The notes beneath the pieces are model-generated. The model saw only the letters and a list, made by a program, of their open reading frames with translations. It was not told where the DNA came from and made no database searches. 64,000 nt of DNA from [Mycobacterium] crassicus (GTDB lineage: Bacteria; Actinomycetota; Actinomycetes; Mycobacteriales; Mycobacteriaceae). The stretch spans positions 4,113,101 to 4,177,100 of the forward strand of contig NZ_CP084029.1 of NCBI RefSeq assembly GCF_020181615.1. Reading direction: 5' to 3'. Positions 8,238-16,408 of this stretch are shown one piece after another (the stretch's first letter is position 1; every line of letters begins with the position of its first letter). Made by a program: the position numbers and the translations under genes.

Positions 8238-9194
8238 GTGAACGGGCCGCACCACGCCGCGCTGGATCCCGACGCAGCCGCCAGGGTTGCGGCGTTCGAC
8301 CCGCCGGTACCGCTCCGGGAACGTGGCCTCGACGCGGTACGCGCGTCTCTGGAATCCGCGCCTTTGCCCCCCGATATGCCGGAGATGGCCGACATCATCG
8401 ACGCCGAGGCCGCCGGGCCGGGCGGCCCGATTCCGCTGCGGATCTACCGTCCGCAGCTCGGCGAGGCGCCGTCGCCGGTGATCGTCCACCTCCATGGCGG
8501 CGGACTGGTCATGGGTTCCAATCACTCATTCGAGCCGATGGCCCGGGCGATGGCAGCCGCGAGCGGTGCTGCGGTGGTCGCCGTCGACTATCGATTGGCG
8601 CCGGAGAATCCTTCGCCCGCACAGTTCGAAGACGCGATGGCAGCCACCGAGTGGACAGCTGCCCACGCGGCGGAGCTGGAACTGGATCCGCGCCGACTGG
8701 TCGTCGCCGGCGACAGTGCCGGCGGCGGGGTCGCCGCGGCAGTCGCCTTGGCAGTCCGGGACCACGGCGGCCCCCCGATCTTCGCTCAGGTTCTGATGTA
8801 TCCGGGCGTCGACCGGGACATGGCAGCGGCGTCGATAATCGGCCAGCCGAAGGCCCCGATGCTGACCCACGACGACATCGTCTATCTGCACGAACTCGCC
8901 GACCTCGGAGCGAGTTCCTCCCACGACGTCCGCCGCGTCCCGGCCTACGCCACCGACTTGCACGGTCTTCCGCAGGCGATCATCGTCACCGCTGAACTCG
9001 ACCCGATCACCGACTGGGGTGAGCGCTATGGCGGCCGCCTCCGCGATGCGGGAGTACAGACCACGATCACCCGCTACCCGGGCATCTACCACGGCTTCCT
9101 GATGAGATCGGATGCGACCGCACGCGGACGGCTGGCGATGGCCGAGATCGGGGCTCTGCTACGCGCCAAATTCGCCCACCCCATGCCGTTTTAG
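8238..9194 (+). CDS. Alpha/beta hydrolase, hormone-sensitive-lipase (LipN/LipU type) esterase
   Basis: This 318-residue esterase hydrolyses carboxyl esters. It has the oxyanion-hole motif HGGG (86-89), the nucleophile S160 in AGDSAGGG, D255 in AELDP and H285 in YHGF, a complete HSL-type triad at standard spacing. No signal peptide is visible, so it should be cytosolic. It ends the first rightward operon (1132-9194). It could cleave an ester or lactone formed during degradation, for example after Baeyer-Villiger chemistry, or release acyl groups from an imported lipid. Confidence 0.92.
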   Translation: MNGPHHAALDPDAAARVAAFDPPVPLRERGLDAVRASLESAPLPPDMPEMADIIDAEAAGPGGPIPLRIYRPQLGEAPSPVIVHLHGGGLVMGSNHSFEPMARAMAAASGAAVVAVDYRLAPENPSPAQFEDAMAATEWTAAHAAELELDPRRLVVAGDSAGGGVAAAVALAVRDHGGPPIFAQVLMYPGVDRDMAAASIIGQPKAPMLTHDDIVYLHELADLGASSSHDVRRVPAYATDLHGLPQAIIVTAELDPITDWGERYGGRLRDAGVQTTITRYPGIYHGFLMRSDATARGRLAMAEIGALLRAKFAHPMPF

Positions 9195-9334
9195 GCGGTT
9201 CAACTCTGCAACTAAGGGCCGACTAGCGTCCCGATGATTGGACACCAGGGGTTCGGGATAGCGCTGGCGCAGCACACAATCGACCACAGCAATGGGCGTG
9301 CGGTTCAACGCCGGAACTGAGAAAAGGAGTCCCT

Positions 9335-10414
9335 GTGATGCTCACCGAAGAGCGGCGAATGGAGCTTTCCGAAATCCTGCGCCCCGCTTCGCCACCTCGT
9401 GAAGTTGCCGATGTCTACACCGAAGGCCAGCGCGAGCGACTCCTGGACGTGGTCCGCAAGGACGGGCCGTGGAGCTTGATCATCGCCCAGCACTTCGCTT
9501 CCCCGGAAGAGCTCATCGCCACCATGAGCGGCAAGTTTCCGGAGGGGTTCACTCCGACGCTAGACCTGTTCTTGACGCCCACCTTTCGCGGCTTTCTGGC
9601 AAATCACGGGACAGTGCTCTACCCGGAGCTGCACGACTGCTTCTACAACGCCGGGTTCTTGGACATGGCCAAGTCGTACTGGAACGCTAAGTACGCCAAG
9701 CCCCAGATGATGTTGTTCAATATCAACGGCCCATGCGCCAATCGCGACCCGGGACACCTCGATTCGCCGAGCTTCCGCGGAGTGCGTTACGAGAACGCCC
9801 CGACCTGGCTGGTCAGCGTGATGGGCAAGTCCGGGTTGTTCACCGATTATCTGATCAAGATGGCGCAGGTCATCACCTGGTTCTCTTTGGATGACGCCAG
9901 CGGGTTCACCTATTGGCCCGACGGCCCGCTCAAGGCGCCCAAACGTATTCAGCCGCCGGTGTACAACCGGGGTGTCGTGGTGCAGAACGAGATGCTGGTC
10001 CACCGCGGCGAGGCAAACGGTCCGCTCGAACAGCAGGTGCCCGCCGGACTGGCATTCGACACGATGTTCGCCGGTGACCCGGATTCCCGCGACCACTGGG
10101 TGCTCAAGAACGGCGACGACGTCATCGCACGCCATCACACCAACGAACTCCGCTTCCTGGTGCACTGGTCCTCTGAGGTCTACCAGGACTACGACGAGCT
10201 CAAGAAGAACATGGACCACTCCGACGATCTGACGATCGACAAGGCCATCGACATGATGGTCGATGACTTGAGCAAGAAGGGCTACAAACTCGACATCCCG
10301 AGCGAGCCGCTGCACGACGCCGCGTTCATCGGCGCACTCAACGCGGGCTACGACCTCGGCGGCCCTGCGGTGTACCCGCAAGAAGCGCCGTTGAGCGCAT
10401 TCCAGTTCAGCTGA
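9335..10414 (+). CDS. Protein of unrecognised family, possible non-haem iron oxygenase
   Basis: This 359-residue soluble protein has no signal peptide and I do not recognise its family. It contains H141-L-D143 within DPGHLDSP and an isolated H223 in MLVHRGEANGP. This HxD...H arrangement resembles the iron facial triad of Fe(II)/2-oxoglutarate oxygenases such as the phytanoyl-CoA dioxygenases. Surrounding aromatic residues (FTYWPDGP) would suit a hydrophobic pocket. Strong SD AAAGGAG lies at 9323-9329; GTG 9335 or ATG 9338 is the start. It stands alone on its strand, facing another unknown gene across a strong hairpin. The oxygenase idea is inference from motif spacing only. Confidence 0.72.
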   Translation: MMLTEERRMELSEILRPASPPREVADVYTEGQRERLLDVVRKDGPWSLIIAQHFASPEELIATMSGKFPEGFTPTLDLFLTPTFRGFLANHGTVLYPELHDCFYNAGFLDMAKSYWNAKYAKPQMMLFNINGPCANRDPGHLDSPSFRGVRYENAPTWLVSVMGKSGLFTDYLIKMAQVITWFSLDDASGFTYWPDGPLKAPKRIQPPVYNRGVVVQNEMLVHRGEANGPLEQQVPAGLAFDTMFAGDPDSRDHWVLKNGDDVIARHHTNELRFLVHWSSEVYQDYDELKKNMDHSDDLTIDKAIDMMVDDLSKKGYKLDIPSEPLHDAAFIGALNAGYDLGGPAVYPQEAPLSAFQFS

Positions 10415-10444
10415 GCCGCCACGCGTTCCGGTGTGGTGCTTTAC

Positions 10445-10478
10445 GGTGTGGTCCTGCCTGGGTCGGCAGGACCACACC
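10445..10478. terminator. Strong hairpin between convergent genes, probable bidirectional terminator
   Basis: GGTGTGGTCCTGCC (10445-10458), a TGGGTC loop and GGCAGGACCACACC (10465-10478) form a perfect 14-bp stem. It lies between the stops at 10414 and 10497. There is no T-tract on either side, as is usual for mycobacterial intrinsic terminators. Confidence 0.75.
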
Positions 10479-10496
10479 AAAGTCAGTCACCAGCGG

Positions 10497-11438
10497 TTAC
10501 GCAGGGGCGGCCGGCGCCTTCGCCAACTTCAGCACCCTTCTCGCCTCCTGACCTTTGGCGATCTTGATTGCAGCTTCACGAGGGTCGGGTGCCACTGCCG
10601 CAAGTCGGTGATTCTCTTCACCACGCGTGTAGGTCCACACGCAAAATGGCTCGCCCTCTTTGAATTTGAGGTCCGGCGGCGGAATGTTGATGTCGAGCTT
10701 GCAACCGGGAAAGAACGGCGCCGAGATCCGCTGTTCAAATGTGCAGTTCATGAAGGCTCGAGCCGGCGGGTACAACCCTTCGTCCATGTACCTCTGCATC
10801 ACCTCGCAGCGGCGCATGTTGAGGACGACGTAGTCCGGGTTGATGACAATGTACTCGCCGCCGTAACCCATGGTTCCGTCGATACTCATACAGGCCATCT
10901 TGAGGTAGTCAACGACATGCACGGGTTCGATATTGAGGACCTTGGACAGCTTGGGGTACTGGTAGTCGATGATCATTTGGTACATGTCCGGGAGAGCGAG
11001 CCAAACGTCCTCTTCGGGAATGATTTTCGTCCATTGGTCAATGAAGTAGTTGTGCCCTTTGAGGTACTGGTCCCAATAAGTCCGTATCAGTCGGAGCAAC
11101 GCAGGCTTGGCGAGGTCCTCAGTTTGGACGTCGAACGGAATAGCTTGGTACTGGGCGTCTTTCCAGTCCCAACCTGGCGGCGCGATATATCTGCCCATGG
11201 GCATCACCTGACGCAAGCCGGCGCGCGATACACGGGCGGCAACGTCCATGGCGGCATTGACGCCAACCTTCTCCGCGTAGGTGGTGACGTGCGCGTACGT
11301 TGTGAAGTTCAGAGTGTCTTCGAAGACGCGAGCCAGCCCCAGGAGGAAATCCCTGGAGAAGTCCTGGATGTTGCCGACTTCGCCCGTGAAGTCGTGCGTG
11401 TAGTCGTTGTAGTTCAATTCTTCAACCGCTTCGCTCAT
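10497..11438 (-). CDS. Protein of unrecognised family, cysteine- and aromatic-rich
   Basis: This protein of about 313 residues has no recognised family, no signal peptide and no transmembrane segment. It is rich in Tyr, Trp and Phe and has cysteines at 183, 211, 232, 246 and 266 in the C-terminal half (MRRCEV, MNCTFE, PGCKLD, PFCVW), which could hold a metal or form an active site. The ATG at 11438 is preferred because AAAGGA lies about nine bases upstream; ATG 11447 abuts the SD. The gene is divergent from a TetR gene (11717), its likely regulator, and convergent with the other unknown gene at 9335. Linkage suggests a joint catabolic step. Confidence 0.75.
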   Translation of the reverse strand: MSEAVEELNYNDYTHDFTGEVGNIQDFSRDFLLGLARVFEDTLNFTTYAHVTTYAEKVGVNAAMDVAARVSRAGLRQVMPMGRYIAPPGWDWKDAQYQAIPFDVQTEDLAKPALLRLIRTYWDQYLKGHNYFIDQWTKIIPEEDVWLALPDMYQMIIDYQYPKLSKVLNIEPVHVVDYLKMACMSIDGTMGYGGEYIVINPDYVVLNMRRCEVMQRYMDEGLYPPARAFMNCTFEQRISAPFFPGCKLDINIPPPDLKFKEGEPFCVWTYTRGEENHRLAAVAPDPREAAIKIAKGQEARRVLKLAKAPAAPA

Positions 11439-11550
11439 CGAGCTCATTCCTTTCTTCGAGATTGCGGAGCAGGCAGGCTCCGCTCGCACCGCCACCGGGT
11501 GTCGATCGCCGTGCACGCCCCCGAACCGGGGATGGCATATTCTGCATACT

Positions 11551-11565
11551 TGGCAGTTTCTGTCA
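11551..11565. promoter_or_regulatory. Imperfect inverted repeat, candidate operator for divergent tetR/unknown gene pair
   Basis: TGGCAG-TTT-CTGTCA is a 15-nt imperfect inverted repeat in the 278-bp divergent gap between 11438 and 11717. It is short and may be chance; nothing else in the gap stands out. Confidence 0.3.
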
Positions 11566-11716
11566 TCTCTAAATCTAGGTGTGGCCGCCCAGACTGATGG
11601 CACGAATCCCACTCAGCGGGAGGGTGCGTGCGTACCGGCCGCACGGGAGAATGCGGGCCGCTGCGATTACGATGACCTGGGAATATGTGCAACTCGCCAG
11701 AGCAGAGGAGCGGTGC

Positions 11717-12307
11717 GTGAGGAAACTGACGCTCACCGAACGGCGGGGCGAGGAACTCCGCATGTCCATCGCGTTGGCCGCACGCGACATCTTCCTCGCC
11801 GACGGCAACACATCGGCGACGGTGGAGCGGATCTGCGATGCGGCCGGAGTGGCGCCACGCACGTTTCACCGGCATTTTCCGGTCAAAGAAGACGTCGTCA
11901 TGCCGTTGTTGCGGGGTTTCGGTGACCTAAGCGTAGAAGTTCTCCGTAACGCGCCCGCATCCAGCAACAGCATCGACACACTGGTTGAAGCATTCTGTAC
12001 CGAGGTCCCCCGCCGTGGTCACGTCGAGGTTGACCGTCAATTTCTGGCGCTGATCATCTCCAATCCCCAATATCGCCTCCGGTGGTTGGACTGGGGAGAA
12101 GGCTTGGTGCAGCCGATCTCTGAGTTCCTCAGCGCGCGCTACGACCTCGGCGACGATCCGTTCATCCGAGAGCTGCCTGCCCACCTGTTGGTGCAAACCT
12201 GCCGGCAGGCCTACATGTATTGGGTGTCCAGCGGCGACTTCGCTGAATTGAAGCGCGCGGTGCGTGCGGGTGCCACGATGGTTGTCACAACATTGTCCCC
12301 CCGGTGA
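11717..12307 (+). CDS. TetR-family transcriptional regulator
   Basis: This 196-residue TetR protein has the helix-turn-helix ATVERICDAAGVAPRTFHRHF about 40 residues in. The open frame extends back to 11579, but GTG 11717 has GAGGAG six bases upstream and gives the normal TetR N-terminus (VRKLTLTERRGEELR), so it is chosen. It is divergent from the unknown gene at 10497-11438 and convergent with the kshA-linked genes. It probably controls its divergent neighbour and perhaps the Rieske oxygenase cluster. The ligand is unknown. Confidence 0.9.
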   Translation: MRKLTLTERRGEELRMSIALAARDIFLADGNTSATVERICDAAGVAPRTFHRHFPVKEDVVMPLLRGFGDLSVEVLRNAPASSNSIDTLVEAFCTEVPRRGHVEVDRQFLALIISNPQYRLRWLDWGEGLVQPISEFLSARYDLGDDPFIRELPAHLLVQTCRQAYMYWVSSGDFAELKRAVRAGATMVVTTLSPR

Positions 12308-12324
12308 AACCGGACCTTTTTCTT
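12301..12324 (+). terminator. Weak intrinsic-terminator-like hairpin with T-rich tail
   Basis: CCGGT-GAA-ACCGG (12301-12313) overlaps the tetR stop codon and is followed by ACC and a T-rich run (12317-12324). The stem is only five base pairs, but it is one of the few spots here with a T-tract, and it sits between convergent genes. Confidence 0.4.
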
Positions 12325-12333
12325 TGGCGGCGA

Positions 12334-12618
12334 TCAGAGCTCGTCGAGCACCGGTAACGAACCCACGCCGACAGCCTCCTCAATCGAAGCGCGCAGGCGT
12401 GCGCACACCAGGAAGGTGCCCGGCCTCAGGGCCGTGCCGTGGACCGAGGGATGCTCGCCCACGCTCTGCCGTTCCTGGCACCGGGCCATGGCAGCGCCGT
12501 TCCACTGCACACTGGTCTGCTCCCAGCTGCTCTTGCGAGCCAGCACCCGCGCCCCGCATGACCCGCAGGTCACCGGCAACATCGGTGCATCGTCGAGCCG
12601 ATTATCGGGACGCGTCAT
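12334..12618 (-). CDS. Small zinc-ribbon-like protein linked to the Rieske oxygenase
   Basis: This 94-residue soluble protein has C18-x2-C21 in VTCGSCGA, then C47 in ARCQER and C72 in LVCARL, which could bind zinc or an iron-sulfur cluster. The stretch SSWEQTSVQW resembles small proteins I recall beside actinobacterial ketosteroid hydroxylase genes, though I cannot confirm a match. It overlaps the 3' end of the kshA-like gene by 17 bp, indicating coupled translation. It could be an assembly factor or electron-transfer accessory. Function is unproven. Confidence 0.72.
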   Translation of the reverse strand: MTRPDNRLDDAPMLPVTCGSCGARVLARKSSWEQTSVQWNGAAMARCQERQSVGEHPSVHGTALRPGTFLVCARLRASIEEAVGVGSLPVLDEL

Positions 12619-13777
12619 CGTGTTTGACCAAGCCCACTAGACGCGGCAGGCGGTTGCTGGCGAGGTTGTCCTCGACCTCGGCCAGCCACGCCTCGCGGGG
12701 ACGGGTGGTGTCGATCTCGAACTCGAATCGGTCAACCATGTCCGGGGCGACATCGTCGACGTCGACGTAGAACTGCTCGTACCACCGGCGCACCTGGTAG
12801 ACGGGTCCGTCCTCTTCGCACAGCAGCGGATTGTCGATCCGGGCTTTGCGTCGCCAGATGGCCACGTCCTGCTCGAAGCCCATCTTCACGAAGTCGCCAA
12901 GAGCGACGGCCATCTGCATCGCGGCATCCTCCGGCAGACCCTCCGATTTCTCCACCGTGATGCCGTATTGCAGGACAAACGAATTCGCGTCAATCGGGTA
13001 GTGACAGTTGAGCAGAACCGTGCGTTGGTCGCTGTGCTCGTAGTGGTAAGTCAGATCGTCGATCATGAACGAGGGCCCGTAGTAGGACGCCACCGACGTC
13101 GTTCCGAGAATCGCAGCTCCCTCACCAGAGCCGAGATCCGGTCGCGCTTCACTCTTGTAGTACTGCGTGGCGACGTGGCCCTCGAACACGTTCTTGAAGC
13201 CGGTGGGAAGTCCGCCGTGAATGTAGAAGAAGTGCGCCATGTCAACGATGTTGTCGATGATCTCGCGGCAGTTCGTGTTGACGATCGTGCTGTACCAATG
13301 CCAATCGGTCCACTGTTCGCCCCCGACACCTTCGATGCGCGGAATCGTCACATCGGGTGGCGGCGCCTTCTTCTCCGGGTCGTTCCAGGCGAACAACATT
13401 CCGTCCTGCTCCATGGTCGGCCAGGTTGCAGTACGGGCCAGCTTGGGAACCCTTCGGCTGTAAGGAATTCTTTTGCAGCGGCCGTCGCCGCCCCAGCGCC
13501 AGTCGTGGAACGGGCAGGCGATCTCGCTACCCTTGACCTCACCGTCGGATAGATCGCCACCCATGTGCCGGCAGTAGGCGTCCAGGACATTTATCTTGCC
13601 GTCCTCGCCACGGAATACCACCAACTTGCCGCCGAAGGCATTGATCGAGTGCGGTTTTCCGTCGCCCAGATCACGGGTCAGCCCGAGGCAATGCCAGCCT
13701 CGCGCATACCGTGCCGGCGCGGCCTGCGCCTCGATCTCACGGACCTCTTCGGAGCAGTTGTGCTCTGACGGTGTCAT
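12602..13777 (-). CDS. kshA: Rieske-type 3-ketosteroid 9-alpha-hydroxylase oxygenase component (KshA family)
   Basis: This 391-residue Rieske non-haem iron oxygenase carries the [2Fe-2S] ligands C69-H71 (YCRHMGGDLS) and C88-H91 (ACPFHDWRWGG) and the mononuclear iron histidines H182 and H187 in NIVDMAHFFYIH, all as in KshA. KshA hydroxylates C9 of 3-ketosteroids; with KstD this opens ring B. ATG 13777 has GAGG nine bases upstream; ATG 13786 abuts that SD and is the alternative. A kstD-like gene lies divergently next to it. No KshB reductase gene is in the window, so electrons must come from elsewhere. It may be a paralogue with a non-cholesterol substrate. Confidence 0.9.
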   Translation of the reverse strand: MTPSEHNCSEEVREIEAQAAPARYARGWHCLGLTRDLGDGKPHSINAFGGKLVVFRGEDGKINVLDAYCRHMGGDLSDGEVKGSEIACPFHDWRWGGDGRCKRIPYSRRVPKLARTATWPTMEQDGMLFAWNDPEKKAPPPDVTIPRIEGVGGEQWTDWHWYSTIVNTNCREIIDNIVDMAHFFYIHGGLPTGFKNVFEGHVATQYYKSEARPDLGSGEGAAILGTTSVASYYGPSFMIDDLTYHYEHSDQRTVLLNCHYPIDANSFVLQYGITVEKSEGLPEDAAMQMAVALGDFVKMGFEQDVAIWRRKARIDNPLLCEEDGPVYQVRRWYEQFYVDVDDVAPDMVDRFEFEIDTTRPREAWLAEVEDNLASNRLPRLVGLVKHDDASR

Positions 13778-13853
13778 TCCGGCCATCCTCGCTGTTCATC
13801 GCTTGTGAGAGTCGTTGTTGTTGTAACACCGCCACACTCATTGGACGACGTGG

Positions 13854-13868
13854 TGTTCCACTGACCGG
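13854..13868. promoter_or_regulatory. 15-nt repeated motif, copy 2
   Basis: TGTTCCACTGACCGG is identical to 6727-6741. It lies 45 bp upstream of the kstD-like start at 13914, in the divergent gap with kshA. The same gap has ATTGGAC at 13840-13846, a heptamer also found at 9237-9243 upstream of the unknown gene at 9335. Confidence 0.35.
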
Positions 13869-13913
13869 GCACAGCGGGGCACATGTGGTGACTATTGACC
13901 CCAGAATCAGTCG

Positions 13914-15593
13914 GTGACCGATCCGCATAACATCACTGTCGACCTACTCGTCGTTGGCTCCGGTACCGGGATGGCAGCAGCACTGGCCGCAAACGAGGAG
14001 GGGCTTTCCACACTGATAGTGGAGAAGACCTGCTACGTCGGGGGGTCGACGGCGCGTTCGGGTGGCGCGTTCTGGATGCCGGCCAATCCGATACTTGCCG
14101 AGACGGGTTCTGACGACACCCTGGCGGCGGGACGCGCCTACCTCGACTCGGTCATCGGGGAGGCGTCAGCCCACGAGCGTGCACACACCTTCCTCTACTA
14201 CGGCGGACCGACGGTCCAGATGTTGCGGCGCACCACTCCCATGAAATTCCAGTGGGCCAAGGGCTATTCGGACTATCACCCAGAGAAGCCCGGCGGCAGC
14301 GCAGTCGGGCGGACCTGCGAATGCCGCCCGTTCAACACCGCGGTGCTCGGCCCGGAGTTGGCGCGGCTGCGTCCCGGCGTGATGAAGTCGTCGTTTCCCA
14401 TGCCGGTGACCGGCGCTGACTATCGTTGGCTCAACCTGATGGTCCGGGTTCCACGAAAGTCGTGGCCTCGGATCCTGCTTCGCGCCTTCCAGGGCATCGG
14501 GGGGCTCGCTTTGCGCAGGCGATACGCTGCGGGCGGTCAGGCATTGGCAGCAGGCATGTTCGCCGGTGTCGTGCGCGCCGGTATCCCGGTGTGGACCGAC
14601 TCCCCGGTCTCCGATCTGCTTGTCGAGGACGGCCGGGTTGTCGGTGCCGTTGTGAACCGCAGCGGCAGCACGGTGACCGTTACGGCTCGGCGTGGTGTCG
14701 TGCTGGCTACCGGCGGTTTCGACCATCGCATGGACTGGCGACACAAGTTTCAATCCGAACGGCTCGCCGAGCATGCCAGCCTCGGCGCCGAGGGGAATGT
14801 CGGCGACGGCATCCGCCTGGCCCAAGACTCCTGCGGCGCCGGCACGGCGCTGATGGACCAGGCATGGTGGTTTCCGGCCTTTGCGCCGCTGCCCGGCGGC
14901 GCGCCGACGGTGATGCTCGCCGAACGTTCCCTTCCCGGTTGCCTGCTGGTGGACCAGAACGGGCAGCGATTCATCAACGAAGCCATCGACTACATGTCGT
15001 TCGGACAGGAACTGCTCGAGCGCGAACGTGCGGGAAACCCGGTCGAGGCCATGTGGATGATCTTCGATCAGAAGTACCGCAACAGCTATGTCATGGCCGC
15101 AGAACTGTTCCCGCGGATGCCGATCCCCACCACGTGGTATGACGCAGGTATCGCGCACCGGGCCGACGATCTGCCGGCACTGGCGCGTGCGATCGGTGTT
15201 GATACATCGACCTTCGGCGCCACGCTCGATCGCTTCAACCGGTTGGCCGCCGCAGGCGTGGACACTGACTTCGGTCGAGGCGCGAGTGCATACGACCGCT
15301 ACTACGGTGACCCGACCATCGCCCCGAATCCCAACTTGCGTCCCGTCGACTCCGGACCGTTCTACGCCGTCAAGGTGGTTCTCAGCGACCTGGGAACCTG
15401 CGGCGGACTTCGCACCGACCTCCGCGGGCAGGTGCTGCGTGAGGATGGATCAACCATCGACGGGCTCTACGCCATCGGCAATACCGCTGCCAATGCCTTC
15501 GGCGCAAGCTATCCGGGGGCTGGTGCAACGATCGGTCAGGGCCTGGTGTTCGGATACATCGCCGCGCTGCACGCGGCCGGTAAGCTCGAGTGA
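13914..15593 (+). CDS. kstD: FAD-dependent 3-ketosteroid delta1-dehydrogenase-like flavoprotein
   Basis: This 559-residue flavoprotein is of the fumarate-reductase/KstD family. The N-terminal dinucleotide-binding motif VVGSGTGMAAA is followed by GGSTARSGG, then GGFDHR mid-protein and a C-terminal GNTAANAFGASYPGAGATIG flavin segment. KstD removes hydrogens from C1-C2 of a 3-ketosteroid ring A, giving the 1,4-diene. The GTG start has little SD, so the mRNA may be leaderless. The gene is divergent from kshA and convergent with a PadR regulator. A second, different KstD-like protein lies at 16938. Which steroid each accepts is not visible. Confidence 0.87.
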   Translation: MTDPHNITVDLLVVGSGTGMAAALAANEEGLSTLIVEKTCYVGGSTARSGGAFWMPANPILAETGSDDTLAAGRAYLDSVIGEASAHERAHTFLYYGGPTVQMLRRTTPMKFQWAKGYSDYHPEKPGGSAVGRTCECRPFNTAVLGPELARLRPGVMKSSFPMPVTGADYRWLNLMVRVPRKSWPRILLRAFQGIGGLALRRRYAAGGQALAAGMFAGVVRAGIPVWTDSPVSDLLVEDGRVVGAVVNRSGSTVTVTARRGVVLATGGFDHRMDWRHKFQSERLAEHASLGAEGNVGDGIRLAQDSCGAGTALMDQAWWFPAFAPLPGGAPTVMLAERSLPGCLLVDQNGQRFINEAIDYMSFGQELLERERAGNPVEAMWMIFDQKYRNSYVMAAELFPRMPIPTTWYDAGIAHRADDLPALARAIGVDTSTFGATLDRFNRLAAAGVDTDFGRGASAYDRYYGDPTIAPNPNLRPVDSGPFYAVKVVLSDLGTCGGLRTDLRGQVLREDGSTIDGLYAIGNTAANAFGASYPGAGATIGQGLVFGYIAALHAAGKLE

Positions 15594-15609
15594 GCCGGCC
15601 GCTCGGCCG

Positions 15610-16278
15610 CTATGCCTGATCGTCTTCCGCGGCGATACGCCGCTCAACTTCGTACCAGTAGTCGCGCACCGGGAACTTGGTACCGTCTTTGCCGCCCTTG
15701 GCAAAGATCTCGTCGACCTCGTCCAAGTCCTTGATCATCTGTAGTGCCAGTTCCCGTTCAGCCGCGTAGTAGTCCTCAGACCAGCGCAGCGCCAGTCGAG
15801 CGTAGGACCAGGCAGGCTCCTCACCGGTCCATCGGGCCTCGGTTGCCGCCGCTCGATGCATCTGCTCGACGTGGGCGACGTGCGCGGTGAGAATCTCCCG
15901 GAGGCGGCCAGGATTCATCAGGTGACCGAAAATGACCCGCAGCAACGGGTTGTGCTTGAGGGTGGGAGGTTCAACGGGTTCCTCGTTGGCCCACCTTGTC
16001 ACCGCGGTCAGTCCTGAATCGGTGATCTGGTACATCCGTCGACTGCGAACCCCGGCGTCGACACGGGATGTGACCAACCCATGTTGCTCAAGCCGCTTCA
16101 ACTCCGAATAGATCTGACTGTATGCCGGACTGGGGTAGAAGAACCGGATGGTCCAGTTGAACCACTTCTTGATGTCATAGCCGGAGAGCTCGTCTCCGCC
16201 CGAGAGCATCCCCAACAGCGCCCACCCCGTGGGCGACACGCTCCAGGCGTCGCGGGCATTGTCGGCGGTTTCGGTCAC
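15610..16278 (-). CDS. PadR-family transcriptional regulator
   Basis: This 222-residue PadR protein has an N-terminal winged helix (WALLGMLSGGDELSGYDIKKW, then SQIYSELKRLEQHGLV) and a C-terminal helical dimerisation segment. PadR proteins repress detoxification or catabolic genes and release DNA on binding small, often aromatic ligands. It is divergent from the flavin reductase/KstD/thioesterase operon starting at 16409, which it probably controls from the 130-bp shared gap. I found no ATGT-N8-ACAT box there. Confidence 0.92.
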   Translation of the reverse strand: MTETADNARDAWSVSPTGWALLGMLSGGDELSGYDIKKWFNWTIRFFYPSPAYSQIYSELKRLEQHGLVTSRVDAGVRSRRMYQITDSGLTAVTRWANEEPVEPPTLKHNPLLRVIFGHLMNPGRLREILTAHVAHVEQMHRAAATEARWTGEEPAWSYARLALRWSEDYYAAERELALQMIKDLDEVDEIFAKGGKDGTKFPVRDYWYEVERRIAAEDDQA

Positions 16279-16408
16279 CGAATAAGGCTAACAACGACAG
16301 CCTTCGCGGAAACGTCACGGCTACCGCTGACCGGGATCCCGCGTTGCACCGGCGGGTCCGCAGGACCGACAGTGAAAAGCAGAGGAATTCGCCCACGCGA
16401 GGAGACGC

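Noticed and set aside
10431..11597. 388-codon open frame on the + strand
   Set aside because: It is antisense to the 10497-11438 gene, with an Arg/Val-rich composition and no family motif; high GC makes such antisense frames common.
16325..16334. Palindrome CGGGATCCCG in the padR gap
   Set aside because: A 10-bp GC-rich palindrome is common by chance here and does not resemble a PadR box.
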